A DNA stretch of 64,000 nt from the NCBI RefSeq assembly GCF_050947875.1, contig NC_134573.1, positions 71,797,315 to 71,861,314 of the forward strand. The letters run 5' to 3'. The number at the start of each line of letters is the position of its first letter. Within the stretch, counting starts at the first letter, position 1. The position numbers and the translations under genes are program-made. The notes under the pieces are model-generated. The model ran no database searches, had not been told where the DNA came from, and was given only the letters and a program-made list of their open reading frames with translations. This DNA is from Dermacentor variabilis (taxonomy: Eukaryota; Arthropoda; Arachnida; Ixodida; Ixodidae). Below are positions 34,646 through 45,531 of this stretch, piece by piece.

Positions 34646-35397
34646 GCACCGGGCACGGACGTTTTGTGCAACTGCATCTAAAACGCTTGGCTTTCTGAGG
34701 CGCAACTTGAAAAATTCATCTGCTGACGTGCGTAAATTAGCACACCTGACGTTCGTAGGCCGGCAATTAAAATTTGCATCCGCTTTATGGTCACCACACC
34801 AAGAATATTTAATAACCATGCTGGAACGCATCCAGAACACAGCTGCCCGATATATAACTCGGAATTTTGATCGAAAGTCAAGTATATATAACGCAGATCA
34901 AGCTCGATATTTCTTTACAGCCCCTACACATCCACCGCAAGGTTGCTTTGCTCTGTCAATTTCACAAATATGTTCATTCCGATAAGCCATGCATATCACC
35001 CCTCGAAAGCCCCGCACGTCCTCAAGGTTACATAATCATTTTAGCTTCGAGCGCATTTTCGGTAAAACCGCTGCTTTCAATTTATCTGCTGTACCTCGTG
35101 CCATAGCCCACTGGAATGGTCTTCCCGATGATATCGTTTCAATAACTGATCGCAAAATATTTCGTGAACGCCTGTGCGTGCTTTTTGCTTAATCTCCTTC
35201 CTCTTGTATATCTGCTATGGTTGAGCATGCTGTGCGTTGTTTTATTCTTTAGTTCAGCCACTGTACAGTTGTCCTAGGTTTATTGTTTAGTTGTTTCCAT
35301 TGTACTTCACAGTTCTTTGTTACATTGCCCCCCTTACTCAATGCCCGACAGGGCCTGTAAGGTGTTTTCTAAATAAATAAATAAATAAATAAATAAA
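34646..35397 (+). mobile_element. CR1-type LINE, C-terminal end and 3' tail
   Basis: The plus strand encodes LGFLRRNLKNSSADVRKLAH, FASALWSPHQEYLITMLERI and QNTAARYITRNFDRKSS. After frame changes it continues with LHIHRKVALLCQFHKYVH, then PRAIAHWNGLPDDIVSITD and a stop near 35190. The 3' region ends CCTGTAAGGTGTTTTCT and an (AAAT)n tail. At least two frameshifts make it a pseudogene copy. Confidence 0.85.
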
Positions 35398-35954
35398 TAT
35401 AGCGTTTTACTGCGATAGCAATTATACGGACACTAAAGCGCATTCACGCAGTCGGCGCTGCAGCAGCCTTGCTGCCACGGTATCCAAGACGCATGCGAAG
35501 CCCACGCGTGGCGGATTAGGGACCACAAAGGGCTGAAAGACCTGCATCTGCTAAAACGACAAAGCCAATTTGATGCACCGTCACTGTCCGCTCGATCGAC
35601 TTTGCAGTGGAGCCAGGGCAGCGTTCCTCCTTCCGCTGCAGATTGGCTCTTTCTGCCCACAGACCCTAGAGGCGAAGTCCCATTTTTAAAGTGCTGGCGT
35701 GCCCGCCCGCTACTTGAACGTGCGGAGTGCTTCACGGTGCAGAAAATTCTGATAATTCCTTCCTAAGCGAACCAAGTGTGAGAGATTGGTGATGAAATGG
35801 GCGGGGTTGGATTGAGCGTGGCCGTTTGCCAGTGGTCTCCTGGCCACTGCTTGTTCGAGCACCATCAGATTATTAACGGTAATAGCAATCTTTGGGAACA
35901 TCATCCAGTGTGGGGTACGCATGTTTTGCTGTGTCCAACCCTTTTCACGCTCAC
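35398..35954. other. Unassigned spacer with a short dispersed motif
   Basis: GCGATAGCAATTATACGGAC at about 35413-35432 resembles the start of the dispersed repeat at 60148 (GCGATAGCAGTTGTAGGGAC). Nothing else is recognised. Confidence 0.4.
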
Positions 35955-36400
35955 TTGTGTCATTCGTATGTGAAAGTGGGTATGGGACGCCCTTCAGTGA
36001 AACCACTTAACACCAACTTGAGTCGTTGGGTATGTGCCATCGGCCATGTGCCGCTCTTCAATAGAGCTATTTGTTGCTAACTCGTGTGACTGGGTATGCG
36101 TCACCGGATATATGCCACTGGGTATGTGCTGCCCTTCAATGAACCTAGTTCACGTCAGCTTAGGTCACTGGGCATGTGCTACTGGGTATGGGCTAGCGGC
36201 TATGTGCCGCTCTTCAATGAAGCTATTTGATGCACGTTTGGGTCACCTGGTATTTGACAGTGTTCGATGAAGCTATTATGCCAACTTGTGTCTTTGGGTA
36301 TGTGTCATTAGATATGTGCGACTGCGTATGCGCCACTCGTAAATGAACCTGTTTGATGCCAGCTTGGGACACCGGGGATATGCCGCTCTCCAGTGACACC
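35955..36400. repeat. Degenerate minisatellite, units of about 64-80 bp
   Basis: The phrase CCAACTTGGGTCACTGGGTA, in variant forms, recurs at about 36014, 36077, 36154, 36234, 36282 and 36358. Each is followed by a TATGTGCC and CTCTTCAATGAA-like block. Spacing is irregular (about 48-80 bp), so the array is old. Confidence 0.75.
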
Positions 36401-38497
36401 TCCTTCCACGCCTTGAGCTGTGAACAATGCCGGGTGGGGCCACAGCAAATGAGAATGCCGGTGGAGGGAACACGGAGGCCCCTAATCGTTTAATAAAACC
36501 CAGAGATGATGAGCGGCGCGAACAATGCCGCCTCGCGTGTTTATTTTCATAATCGTAACATATTCCCTCCCACAACAAAACTATGTGAGACCCAAGGCTG
36601 TACGCCAGCTGTGCACTTTACCGTAGATTTTCCTCGAACATGTCAGTCCTTTTCTTCGCCGCGCCCTTTGCAAATGCAAAATAGCAGGCCAGGGCAACCT
36701 GTAGCTCAGGCCAACCTCTCCGCCTCTCCGTTGAAGCAGCTGAGATGCAATGAGCTGCCACGTTTCTTCTTTCTTATTTTTTTTCTTTCAGGTGCCGGCT
36801 CGGCCACGAACTCGGCCTGGTTGACGACGGCTGAGTATCCACTGTGCGCAACCGTCTAGCCAGACAGCCATTGCGTCCTCCCCCACATTCCGACCAAACT
36901 TCGTCGAAGGCCGGCGTTATACATACACCGCAAACAAATTCGTCTCTCTTACAACAGAAAACCGTGACTGTTGGTCACCTCCCGGGCTCAGTTCACCAGT
37001 GCTAGCTGGTCCTCAGACTCCGGGCTTTGCAGCTGGGCCTCGATCACCCTGCTCTCTTGAAGGTGAAAGATGCAGCCCGAAACCTAGGACAACCCACAAA
37101 GACGAGACACGTACTGGCGCCTCTTCTTTGTGGGTTGTCCTTGGTTTTCTTGCGCTGAATTTTCCACCTTCAAAATATCCTGTATCTAGCCCCAACCGAA
37201 GTTTTATTGAAGCCCCTGCTCCTCGTTGGATACGCGCTCTGGCTTGGTCATTACTGCTCATCCACACTCCCACACAATGTTGCGTAAGGTGTTGGGAACG
37301 TCGCAGAGCTTGTATAAGTAGGGAAACTGGGTGGCTGCATTTCTTTGCAGTAAGATCCCGTGGAGATAGGAGTTAGTCTGTAGTCTTCTGGTTGTCACTG
37401 CCTCTTCCCAGCTAAGCATGGGGTGTGGCGGGAGCTACGCTCTTCGGCCTAGTATGCAGCATTGTAAGATATATATGTATGTCGTGGGGACGTCGTCTCT
37501 CTTTGGCACGCTTGGCAAGGCGGCCCGGCGAATATGACCTTGGGCTGCGGCGTCTGCCACCAAATTGCCTGTCAGGGCTTTGTGCTTCGGAGTGCATATG
37601 AGATGAGTCTCTGGTAATTTCTCCTTCACGCTCATTATAATGCATAGAACATGCTGGGATATTCTGCCTTTCCGCTAGTTTCTGCATACCATTTGGGAGT
37701 AGACGAGGTCAATGGCGTTTTCTATGTGGGTCATGATGGCCATGGCTATGGCTACTTCTTAGTCTGTCTCTACTTCCCTGGTGAGTGCTGTGGCCGCTGT
37801 GTTTTCCTATCCTGTGTTATTGATGTCACCGAAGGCACGAGTTAGTGCTCTTGGGTACTCCACCATGTACTTCTATCTCGTGTGCGGGTTTCTTCCGCAG
37901 CTCAGGACAACATTCATTTGGGCTAGATGGTGCAAACTTGAGTTCTCAGCGATTCCATCCTGGGTATCTTGACTCAGTTCACGAGAAGTTCTGGAGGATT
38001 CTCAGCGATTCCATCTTGGGTATCTTGGCTCAGTTCACGAGAAGTTCTGGGTCCGGGATTTCTTCTTGGGAGGTCTTCCCTGCTTCTTGTTTTCACTACC
38101 AAGAGCTCGAACTTTTTCGGTGATGGAATGAGGAAATTGCCCACCAATAATAAACGTTTACCCTCTTTCTTACTACAGGAAACTCTGGCGCTGGTATCTT
38201 TGGGAGGTTCCAGCATGACTGTTTAGTTCGCGTGGGAATGAAAGTTATTGCATGGATTCCTCGAAACTTCCCCCTTGCACTGTCAGATGGCTTTGGACTT
38301 CGTAGACAGAACGACTTAGGCAAAATATTGCATTATGAGCGCGATGATTCGAAATAATCATTCGTGTGCACATGTTTTTCTTGTCTCCTGCGTCTAAACT
38401 AACCTTCTTTGAAATTATGACGCAATAAAGGCAGTTAAAACGTAGTAAACATAGCCAGGACAACATCTGAAGCCACAAGCAACGTCAGATGTGTCAG
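36401..38497. other. Unassigned spacer containing a hairpin
   Basis: No gene is supported. A hairpin pairs AGGACAACCCACAAAGA (37086-37102) with its perfect complement at 37125-37141, and weaker pairing extends the arms to about 28 bp. On the minus strand AAAATAAACACGCGAGG near 36545 resembles an LTR-style polyadenylation region, but no partner LTR was found. Confidence 0.4.
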
Positions 38498-39093
38498 ACA
38501 ATGTGTGACATCTCACGTTTGAGGTCTACTATGACTGCCGGGATAAAATTTATCCCACTTTTACTCGAACTTTGTGTTCGATTGTACACAGTAGAAGATG
38601 TTGTGCACTTCATTCCCATGGTAGCGGAAAAATCGCAGCGCCAAAGTTCCTACATAAATTTTAGGCATGTGCGCCCAGTCATCTTTGAGACAGAATCAAA
38701 TCCAGCTCGAATATTGCCGGGAGCAAATAGTATCCAATATCGAGTGATTTTCGAATAAGAAAAACCGCTGTTTTCCCCACTCATGTAAAACAGTATTCGT
38801 ATCTTGTATACAGTGTTGTCAAGAGTTCTGTCGTAAAGACACGTCATGCAACGTTGTTTCTTCAAAGGCTAAATGGTGCTTTCCGCACAAATGGCCCGTT
38901 TGTTCACCTGCCCGGAGTTCTTCAAAAGGCCCGAATGGTCACGGCTGAGAGAAAAAACAAGCTTGCTCCATCAACGATGCATCGCGTGCTACAATGTGTG
39001 ACATCTCACGTTTGAGGTCTACTATGACTGCCGGGATAAAATTTATCCCTTTTACTCAAACTTTATGTTTTATTGTACACAGTAGAAGATGTT
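38498..39093 (+). repeat. Pair of direct repeats of about 104 bp, 388 bp apart
   Basis: 38498-38602 and 38991-39093 share ACAATGTGTGACATCTCACG through GTAGAAGATGTT with only a few changes and small indels. Flanking sequences differ at both sides. Confidence 0.9.
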
Positions 39094-39472
39094 AACTACT
39101 CCGAAGCTATTTTCATTTAGGGTTACGTACTAATCGATAGGAAGGCACAAGAGAGAAACGGTTAGCGTATACGCAGGGCAAGACGTCGACAACGGTAGCA
39201 AGGTTTATCGTTGCCCCCGAACTCCTTTGACGGGGCTCTAACTATACGCGGGTGCGACCTGTTGGCGCGATGCAGCCCGCAAGGCAACTTCTGTTGGGAA
39301 GGAGAACCAGCGGCCTGGGGACCACCAGGCGTCTCGCTACGAAGGCGTGATCAGCATCGCCAGTGGCGCTTCAGGCGTCGCGTCTCGATGGTGCACGGGG
39401 CTAGATTGACGGGACAGTGCCGGTGTTAATCGGCGCCCAGTAAAATATTAGATAACGTCAGCTCGGCGTTTA

Positions 39473-39476
39473 CTGC
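39473..39476 (+). repeat. Target-site duplication CTGC, left copy
   Basis: CTGC stands immediately before the 5' LTR and again at 46273-46276 immediately after the 3' LTR. A 4-bp duplication is usual for Ty3/gypsy integration. Confidence 0.8.
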
Positions 39477-40217
39477 TGTTGCGTTTCGCCTGCGACACGT
39501 GGTTTTGCCGGCGCGACTGCGGCGGGGCGGCAGACATTTTGGCCCGATCGTCGTCGCCGCAACACTCATCGGCAGGTGTTTCCAGGCGCGACTGCGGCGA
39601 TGCGACCGCAAAGGATCATCCTCTCATTCCAGTCATTGTGCCCGAAACAGGCGATGCCAAAGCAGGGATCATCCTCTCATTCCAGTCATTGTGCCCGAAA
39701 CAGGCGATGCCAAAGCAGGGATCATCCTCTCATTACAGTCATTGTGCCCGACCGGCAGCGCTACAACAGGGTGCTACGAGATCGTGCTCGACAGGGTGCT
39801 ACGAGATCGTGCTCGACATGGTGCTACGGCAGCGCTTCGACAGTGTGCGTCACCATTAGCCCATTGTACATTCACGTGCTCGTCTTTTGAGGGGTTCCTT
39901 CTTGCCCTCAACTGCGAGAGTATAAAAACAGCTGCCCCCGGACGCCAAAAGGAGGGCTCCGATTTCTTCTGTTGAGTGAAGTGCTCTCCCGTCTCTCTAC
40001 TTCGGTCAAACCTGACCGCCAACTCTTTGCGATGTTAAAATAAACAAGTTGTTTCGTTGTTACCAGTCGACTCATGCTTTGCCGGGACCTTCGGATGCTT
40101 CCAGTTGTACCCCAGGCCGCCAGGCCAACGCTACCCTTGGGGCTTGCGACCCAGGTACAACCACGGGTGTCAGCGCCGAGTTCCCAACAGATCGTACCAG
40201 CGGTGCGATTCCAAACA
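39477..40217 (+). repeat. 5' LTR (741 bp)
   Basis: It starts TGTTGCG and ends CCAAACA. It includes a 53-bp tandem repeat (GGATCATCCTCTCATT at 39613, 39666 and 39719), a shorter GTGCTACGAGATCGTGCTCG repeat near 39770-39830, TATAAAAA at 39921 and AATAAA at 40039-40044. U3-R-U5 order is therefore clear. Confidence 0.92.
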
Positions 40218-40572
40218 TCTGGTTGGCAGCGGTGAGATCGCCTCCGACTTCAAACAACTGTCTGCCAGCGGTGAGATCGCGACAACGGAGGCCAGCAGCG
40301 AAGAGATGGAGTTGACTGTATGCTGAGCAGCTCAACGACGATCCGGGAGCAGTGCAACGAGCCCTGTGTGACGACTGGTTGCCTGCAGCGGAACGACTGC
40401 GCGGAATTCCTGCCTGCGAGGTTTGGTGAGTGCGGGACTTTCTTCTTCTGAGCTTTGCCAGGCTTTTTGTTAGTGTCAGAAACAGAGCTGGTAATTGTGG
40501 TTGTCGTTGCTGCCGGGTTAGTTTGCGGCAAGACAATAGTAAGCAGTAGAGAAAGCAGCATTCAGAGCAGCC
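40218..40572 (+). other. Leader with candidate primer-binding site
   Basis: Two bases after the LTR the sequence TGGTTGGCAGCGGTGAG begins, in the position and style of a tRNA primer-binding site. I do not assign the tRNA. A partial copy, GCCAGCGGTGAGATCGC, recurs at about 40264-40280. The remainder is untranslated leader before the gag-pol ATG. Confidence 0.6.
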
Positions 40573-43500
40573 ATGGATTTGAAGTCGTTGCGCAAACCGA
40601 AATTGTTGGAGCTTGCAAGAGAGTTGGGTCTGGATGTCTCGGACAAACTCAGAAAACCAGAACTGATAAAGGCTATTCTTGAGTTAGAAGCTGAGGATGA
40701 CGAGCTGTCGGAATGCCTTGAGACTATTGAAGAGAGGGAGACTGCAAAAAGAGAAGAGCGTGAACGTAAAGAACAAAAAGAAAAAGAAGAGCGTGAACGT
40801 AAAGAACAGAAAGAGCGAGAGCAACAAGAGCGTGACCGTCAACACGCTTTGGAAATGAAGCGTCTTGAGGTAGAGATGGAACGCGCTCGTAATGGAAGTG
40901 AGGCACACGGTGCAGGAGAACGCGTATTGTTCAAAATGACTGACCTGATGCGGCCGTTTAAGCTTGGAGAGGACATTGGTTTGTTCCTGGTTAACTTTGA
41001 GCGAACGTGCGAGAAGCAGGGGTTCTCTCGGGAAACGTGGCCACAGCGCTTGCTCACTTTGTTACCCGGCGAGGCGGCCGACGTAGTCGCTCGCTTGGAT
41101 AGAGAGGAAGCAGAGGATTTCGACAAAGTAAAATCGAGTCTGCTAAAAAAGTACCGGCTGTCTGCGGAGGCGTTCCGTCGGAAGTTTCGGGAAAATGAGA
41201 AAGGCAGAAGTGAGTCATATACAGAGTTTGCGTATAGGCTTATGTCGAACATGCAGGAGTGGCTCAAAGAAGAGAAAGCGTTTGGTGACCACGATAAAGT
41301 TCTGCAGTGTTTCGGGCTAGAACAGTTTTATAGTCGGTTACCGGAGAACGTGCGATACTGGGTCTTGGATAGGCCAGACGTTTGTACGGTGGCTAAAGCC
41401 GCTGAGCTAGCCGAGGAGTTTGTGACGCGTCGGGCTCGCGGAGCTAAGGACGGTCAAAAGGGTGAATTTGGCTCGAAGTTTGAGAGGCCGAAGTTCACAA
41501 CCATGAGATTAAAGGGGGACACGCGTAGTGAGGATGCGAGTGAAAGCAGTCCGACCAAACGTAAAGAGACGGCGGCAGCCAAACGCAGAAAGCGGTTCGA
41601 GATGAGGCGAGCGCGCGTTTGTTATACGTGCCAGAAGCCGGGTCACTTTTCGGCGCAGTGTCCGGAAACAACACCAAAAGTTGTGTTTTTTTCAATAGGC
41701 AGCACTGACGAGAACATGAAGCTTCTCGAGCCTTACATGCGAGACCTCCTCGTGAACGGGAAAGAGTGCCGGGTGCTTCGCGATTCCGCAGCTACGATGG
41801 ATGTAGTTCACCCGTCTTACGTAGAACCCCATATGTTCACGGGCGAGTGCGCGTGGATCAAGCAAGCCGTGGAAGCTCATAGCGTGTGTCTGCCGGTAGC
41901 AAAGGTGCTTATTGAAGGACCTTTCGGAACGCTTGAGACAGAGGCGGCAGTGTCATCTATGCTGCCACCCCAGTACCCGTACCTATTTTCAAACAGGTCC
42001 GATCACCTCCTGCGCGAGAAGGGGCTTTTGTTTGGTGAAGCTAGTGTTCAGGCCTTAACCAGATCGAAGGTTCGGGAACTCGCTGCAAAGGCGGTAGTTG
42101 CGGGGCCGACGTTATCAAACAACGAAAAAGGGTCAGAGGCGCAGCAAGCTGATATTCCGAGCACGCCCGAACTGAATAAACTTGAGTCTGTAACGTTAAA
42201 GGCGCCAGATACTGGAGAGGAAACGCCCGACACGGGAAAGTTAGAAGAGCTATCTACTGATTTGCTCATCGCGCCTACGTCAGACGGACTTGATAGGTTG
42301 CTAAAAGTCAGCCGGTCGGCTTTGATAGCCGAGCAAAAAAAGGATGGTAGCCTAGAAAACATACGCTGCAATGTCAAAGAAGGTATCGCCAGGAAAACTG
42401 CGCGTTTTGTGGAAAGAGGTGGAGTCCTGTACCGGAAGTATCTAGACCGCAGAGGAGTGGAGTTCGATCAGCTGGTCGTGCCTCAATGCTATCGTCAGGA
42501 TCTGTTGCGCTTGTCACACGGGGGTTCGTGGTCCGGACACCTAGGAGTTAAGAAAACTAAGGACCGTCTCTTGCAAGAGTACTATTGGCCAGGGTGTTTT
42601 CGGGACGCAGACCATTTCGTGAGGACATGTGACACTTGTCAGCGGGTGGGCAAACCAGGGGACAAATCAAGGGCGCCGTTGAAATTGGTACCTATCATTA
42701 CGGAGCCTTTTAGACGGCTCGTTATTGATACTGTGGGACCTCTGCCGGTAACAGCCACGGGGTACAGACACATTTTGACTGTGATCTGCCCAGCGACAAA
42801 GTTCCCTGAAGCAGTGCCGCTTAAAGAACTCAGCTCAGTTGAGATAGTTAATGCACTACTGTCCATATTTGCGCGAGTTGGTTTCCCTGCGGGAATCCAA
42901 TCAGATCAGGGCACAGTGTTTACTAGCGCTTTGACGACAACTTTTCTCGAAAGGTGTGGGGTAAAGCTGTTACACAGCTCAGTGTACCACCCACAGTCGA
43001 ATTCCGTTGAGAAGCTCCACTCCGTCATGAAGCGCGTGTTGAGAGCGTTGTGTTTTGAACATCGAACTGACTGGGAGCTGTGTCTGCCTGGGGTGATGTT
43101 TGCTTTAAGGACCGCGCCGCATGCGGCTACGGGGTTTTCGCCAGCTGAACTGGTGTACGGTCGCTCGCTTCGATCTCCGCTTCGCATGCTTCGAGAATCG
43201 TGGGAAGGTAGGGGCGACGACCCAGTCGTGGTGGAGTACGTGCTTAAGCTCCTCGAACGCTTAAGAAGGGCACAGGAGTTGTCAGGTGAAGCAATGACAA
43301 AGGCCCAGCAGAGGGCCAAGGTTTATTATGATCGGACAGCCAGGGCCCGTCGTTTTGAGGTTGGCGATGAGGTCATGATATTGCGCACATCGCTAAACAA
43401 CAAACTAGACGTGCAGTGGGAGGGCCCAGCACGAATTGTTCAGAAACTGTCGGACGTTAACTACGTGGTAAGTCTGCCAGGAAAGCGGAAAGCACAGCAA

Positions 43501-45045
43501 GTTTACCACTGTAATCTGCTCAAACCTTATAGACAAAGGGAAGCAGTGGTGTGCATGATGGTAAACGTTCCTGAAGAGCTTCCGGTCGAGCTTCCGGGAC
43601 TAGGCTCAGTGACGAACAGGGAAGACACCGGTCAAGTCATTAGTGACCTTATCAGTAAAGCACCGCTGTCGCCCGAGCAGAAAACCGAACTACACCAGCT
43701 ATTACAAGAGTTTCAAGGTCTGTTCTCTGAGAGGCCTGGTAGGACTTCTGTACTTACTCATGATATAGAACTTACCTCCACAGAGCCAGTACGATCCAAG
43801 GCGTATCGGGTGTCACCCCGCCAGAGCGATATTATGGAGGCTGAGGTAAAGAAAATGCTACAGCTCGGTGTTATTGAGGCAGGTGAGAGTGATTATACCT
43901 CCCCTTTGATTTTAGTTGAGGTACCGGGCAAGGAACCTCGTCCTTGCGTCGACTACCGCAGGCTTAATTCCATCACTAAGGATCAAATTTATCCGATCCC
44001 TAACATCGAGGAGCGCCTCGAGAAAGTTAGTAGCGCTCAGTTTATTTCCACCCTAGATCTTGTCAGGGGTTATTGGCAGGTTCCACTTACAGAAGAGGCT
44101 AGTAGGTATGCGGCGTTCATTTCACCAATGGGAACATTCCGTCCTAAAGTGTTGAGTTTTGGTTTGAAGAACGCGCCATACTGTTTTTCAAGCCTCATGG
44201 ATCAAGTGTTGCGGGGACAGCAAGAATTCGCTTTACCGTATCTAGACGACGTAGCGATATTCTCCGCATCCTGGTCTGAGCATATGACACACTTGCGGGC
44301 AGTGCTAACCCGCCTGCGCGAAGCGGGCTTGACAGTCAAGGCTCCTAAGTGCCAGTTAGCACAGGCCGAGGTTGTCTACCTCGGTCACGTGATTGGTCAG
44401 GGTCGTCGCCGCCCCTCTGAAATAAAAGTGGCCGCTGTGCGAGACTTTCCGCAACCGCGCACCAAGACCGATATTCGGTCGTTCTTGGGTGTCGCCGGCT
44501 ACTATCAGAGGTACATCCCTAGGTACTCTGATATCGCGGCTCCCCTGACGGATGCTCTAAGAAAGACAGAGCCTCAAACAGTCGTCTGGGACGAGACAAA
44601 GGAAAGAGCTTTTAGCGCCCTAAAGAGTGCCCTAACAAGCCAGCCTGTGCTACGATCGCCAGACTATATAAAAGGGTTCATTGTTCAGTGCGATGCTAGT
44701 GAGCGAGGCATGGGCGTTGTACTGTGCCAACGGGAAAATGGAGAAGTAGAACACCCCGTCCTGTATGCTAGTCGTAAGCTGACCAGTCGTGAGCAGGCGT
44801 ATAGCGCCACCGAGAAAGAGTGTGCGTGTCTCGTGTGGGCCGTTCAGAAATTGTCATGCTATCTAGCCGGCTCGAGGTTTATCATTGAGACGGATCACTG
44901 CCCTCTCCGATGGCTGCAGACCATCTCTCCCAAAAATGGCCGCCTCCTGCGCTGGAGCCTCGCTTTACAACAATATTCCTTTGAGGGGCGTTACAAAAAG
45001 GGGAGTCTCAACGGTAACGCCGATGGCTTAAGTCGAAGCCCCTAA
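40573..45045 (+). CDS. Gag-Pol polyprotein, order Gag-PR-IN-RT-RNase H (1490 aa)
   Basis: The start is a SAP-like helix pair (residues 1-40), followed by a Lys/Glu coiled-coil stretch (50-110) and a SCAN-like capsid region (about 160-290). A zinc knuckle CYTCQKPGHFSAQC lies at 350-363. The protease motif is RDSAATMDVV (Asp404), with Ala where Gly is usual. The integrase has H649, H656, C686, C689, then D719, D778 and E813, and a GPY-like tail near 960. The reverse transcriptase has STLDLVRGYW (D1162) and YLDD (1223-1226). RNase H residues are D1374, E1414 and D1441, and the protein ends ADGLSRSP. The whole is one frame with no readthrough or frameshift signal. It would provide capsid, processing, cDNA synthesis and integration. 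Confidence 0.93.
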   Translation: MDLKSLRKPKLLELARELGLDVSDKLRKPELIKAILELEAEDDELSECLETIEERETAKREERERKEQKEKEERERKEQKEREQQERDRQHALEMKRLEVEMERARNGSEAHGAGERVLFKMTDLMRPFKLGEDIGLFLVNFERTCEKQGFSRETWPQRLLTLLPGEAADVVARLDREEAEDFDKVKSSLLKKYRLSAEAFRRKFRENEKGRSESYTEFAYRLMSNMQEWLKEEKAFGDHDKVLQCFGLEQFYSRLPENVRYWVLDRPDVCTVAKAAELAEEFVTRRARGAKDGQKGEFGSKFERPKFTTMRLKGDTRSEDASESSPTKRKETAAAKRRKRFEMRRARVCYTCQKPGHFSAQCPETTPKVVFFSIGSTDENMKLLEPYMRDLLVNGKECRVLRDSAATMDVVHPSYVEPHMFTGECAWIKQAVEAHSVCLPVAKVLIEGPFGTLETEAAVSSMLPPQYPYLFSNRSDHLLREKGLLFGEASVQALTRSKVRELAAKAVVAGPTLSNNEKGSEAQQADIPSTPELNKLESVTLKAPDTGEETPDTGKLEELSTDLLIAPTSDGLDRLLKVSRSALIAEQKKDGSLENIRCNVKEGIARKTARFVERGGVLYRKYLDRRGVEFDQLVVPQCYRQDLLRLSHGGSWSGHLGVKKTKDRLLQEYYWPGCFRDADHFVRTCDTCQRVGKPGDKSRAPLKLVPIITEPFRRLVIDTVGPLPVTATGYRHILTVICPATKFPEAVPLKELSSVEIVNALLSIFARVGFPAGIQSDQGTVFTSALTTTFLERCGVKLLHSSVYHPQSNSVEKLHSVMKRVLRALCFEHRTDWELCLPGVMFALRTAPHAATGFSPAELVYGRSLRSPLRMLRESWEGRGDDPVVVEYVLKLLERLRRAQELSGEAMTKAQQRAKVYYDRTARARRFEVGDEVMILRTSLNNKLDVQWEGPARIVQKLSDVNYVVSLPGKRKAQQVYHCNLLKPYRQREAVVCMMVNVPEELPVELPGLGSVTNREDTGQVISDLISKAPLSPEQKTELHQLLQEFQGLFSERPGRTSVLTHDIELTSTEPVRSKAYRVSPRQSDIMEAEVKKMLQLGVIEAGESDYTSPLILVEVPGKEPRPCVDYRRLNSITKDQIYPIPNIEERLEKVSSAQFISTLDLVRGYWQVPLTEEASRYAAFISPMGTFRPKVLSFGLKNAPYCFSSLMDQVLRGQQEFALPYLDDVAIFSASWSEHMTHLRAVLTRLREAGLTVKAPKCQLAQAEVVYLGHVIGQGRRRPSEIKVAAVRDFPQPRTKTDIRSFLGVAGYYQRYIPRYSDIAAPLTDALRKTEPQTVVWDETKERAFSALKSALTSQPVLRSPDYIKGFIVQCDASERGMGVVLCQRENGEVEHPVLYASRKLTSREQAYSATEKECACLVWAVQKLSCYLAGSRFIIETDHCPLRWLQTISPKNGRLLRWSLALQQYSFEGRYKKGSLNGNADGLSRSP

Positions 45046-45531
45046 CGTAGGAATCAGCCTCAAAATTGTTTGTTACTGATGTTTTTCTTCCTGAGGCAGG
45101 ATTTTTTTTTAACATATTGCTTTTGTTTAGTGTTTCAAAGTGATGATATGCTTTCTAGTGCAATTTTTCAATTTGTGGACGCGTTCTGAGTGATGCTAGA
45201 CTACTGTAAGGAACTAGGCAGTGGTATAAAAAGGGGGAAGAGCCTGGCAGGGCTTAGTGAGGGTTGTGCCGTGCTTGCTGACTGAGCGGTTGAGTTTCAG
45301 CGTAGTTCTAACGCTTGCCGGGAACGAGAACAAAAATGTGAACTCTCCCGAAGTCACTTTGCAGTGTCCCGTGCGAACCTGAACGAGAGAACGAGGCCTT
45401 CTCTGTGCGCTGCGCTCAAGAAACGTCGAGGGACGCCCGACTTCGGTTATGAGCATCATCGAGCGACATCCCTCCGGCCAGCGGATGCAGTCCCCTGTCC
45501 ATCGGGATCTCCTTCCCCCGGCGGGGCGGTC
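45046..45531 (+). promoter_or_regulatory. 3' spacer with an internal TATA-box-like site
   Basis: Between the stop codon and the 3' LTR lie 486 bp without an ORF of interest. TATAAAAAGGGGG at 45225 is followed by a GC-balanced stretch resembling a core promoter and leader. The base run just before the LTR (GGCGGGGCGGTC) is a weak polypurine tract candidate. The function of the TATA-like site is unknown. Confidence 0.5.

Noticed and set aside
39479..39975. ORFs of 104-158 codons in the 5' LTR, repeated at 45364-46030
   Set aside because: They occur identically in both LTRs and reflect GC-rich tandem repeats in U3, not genes.
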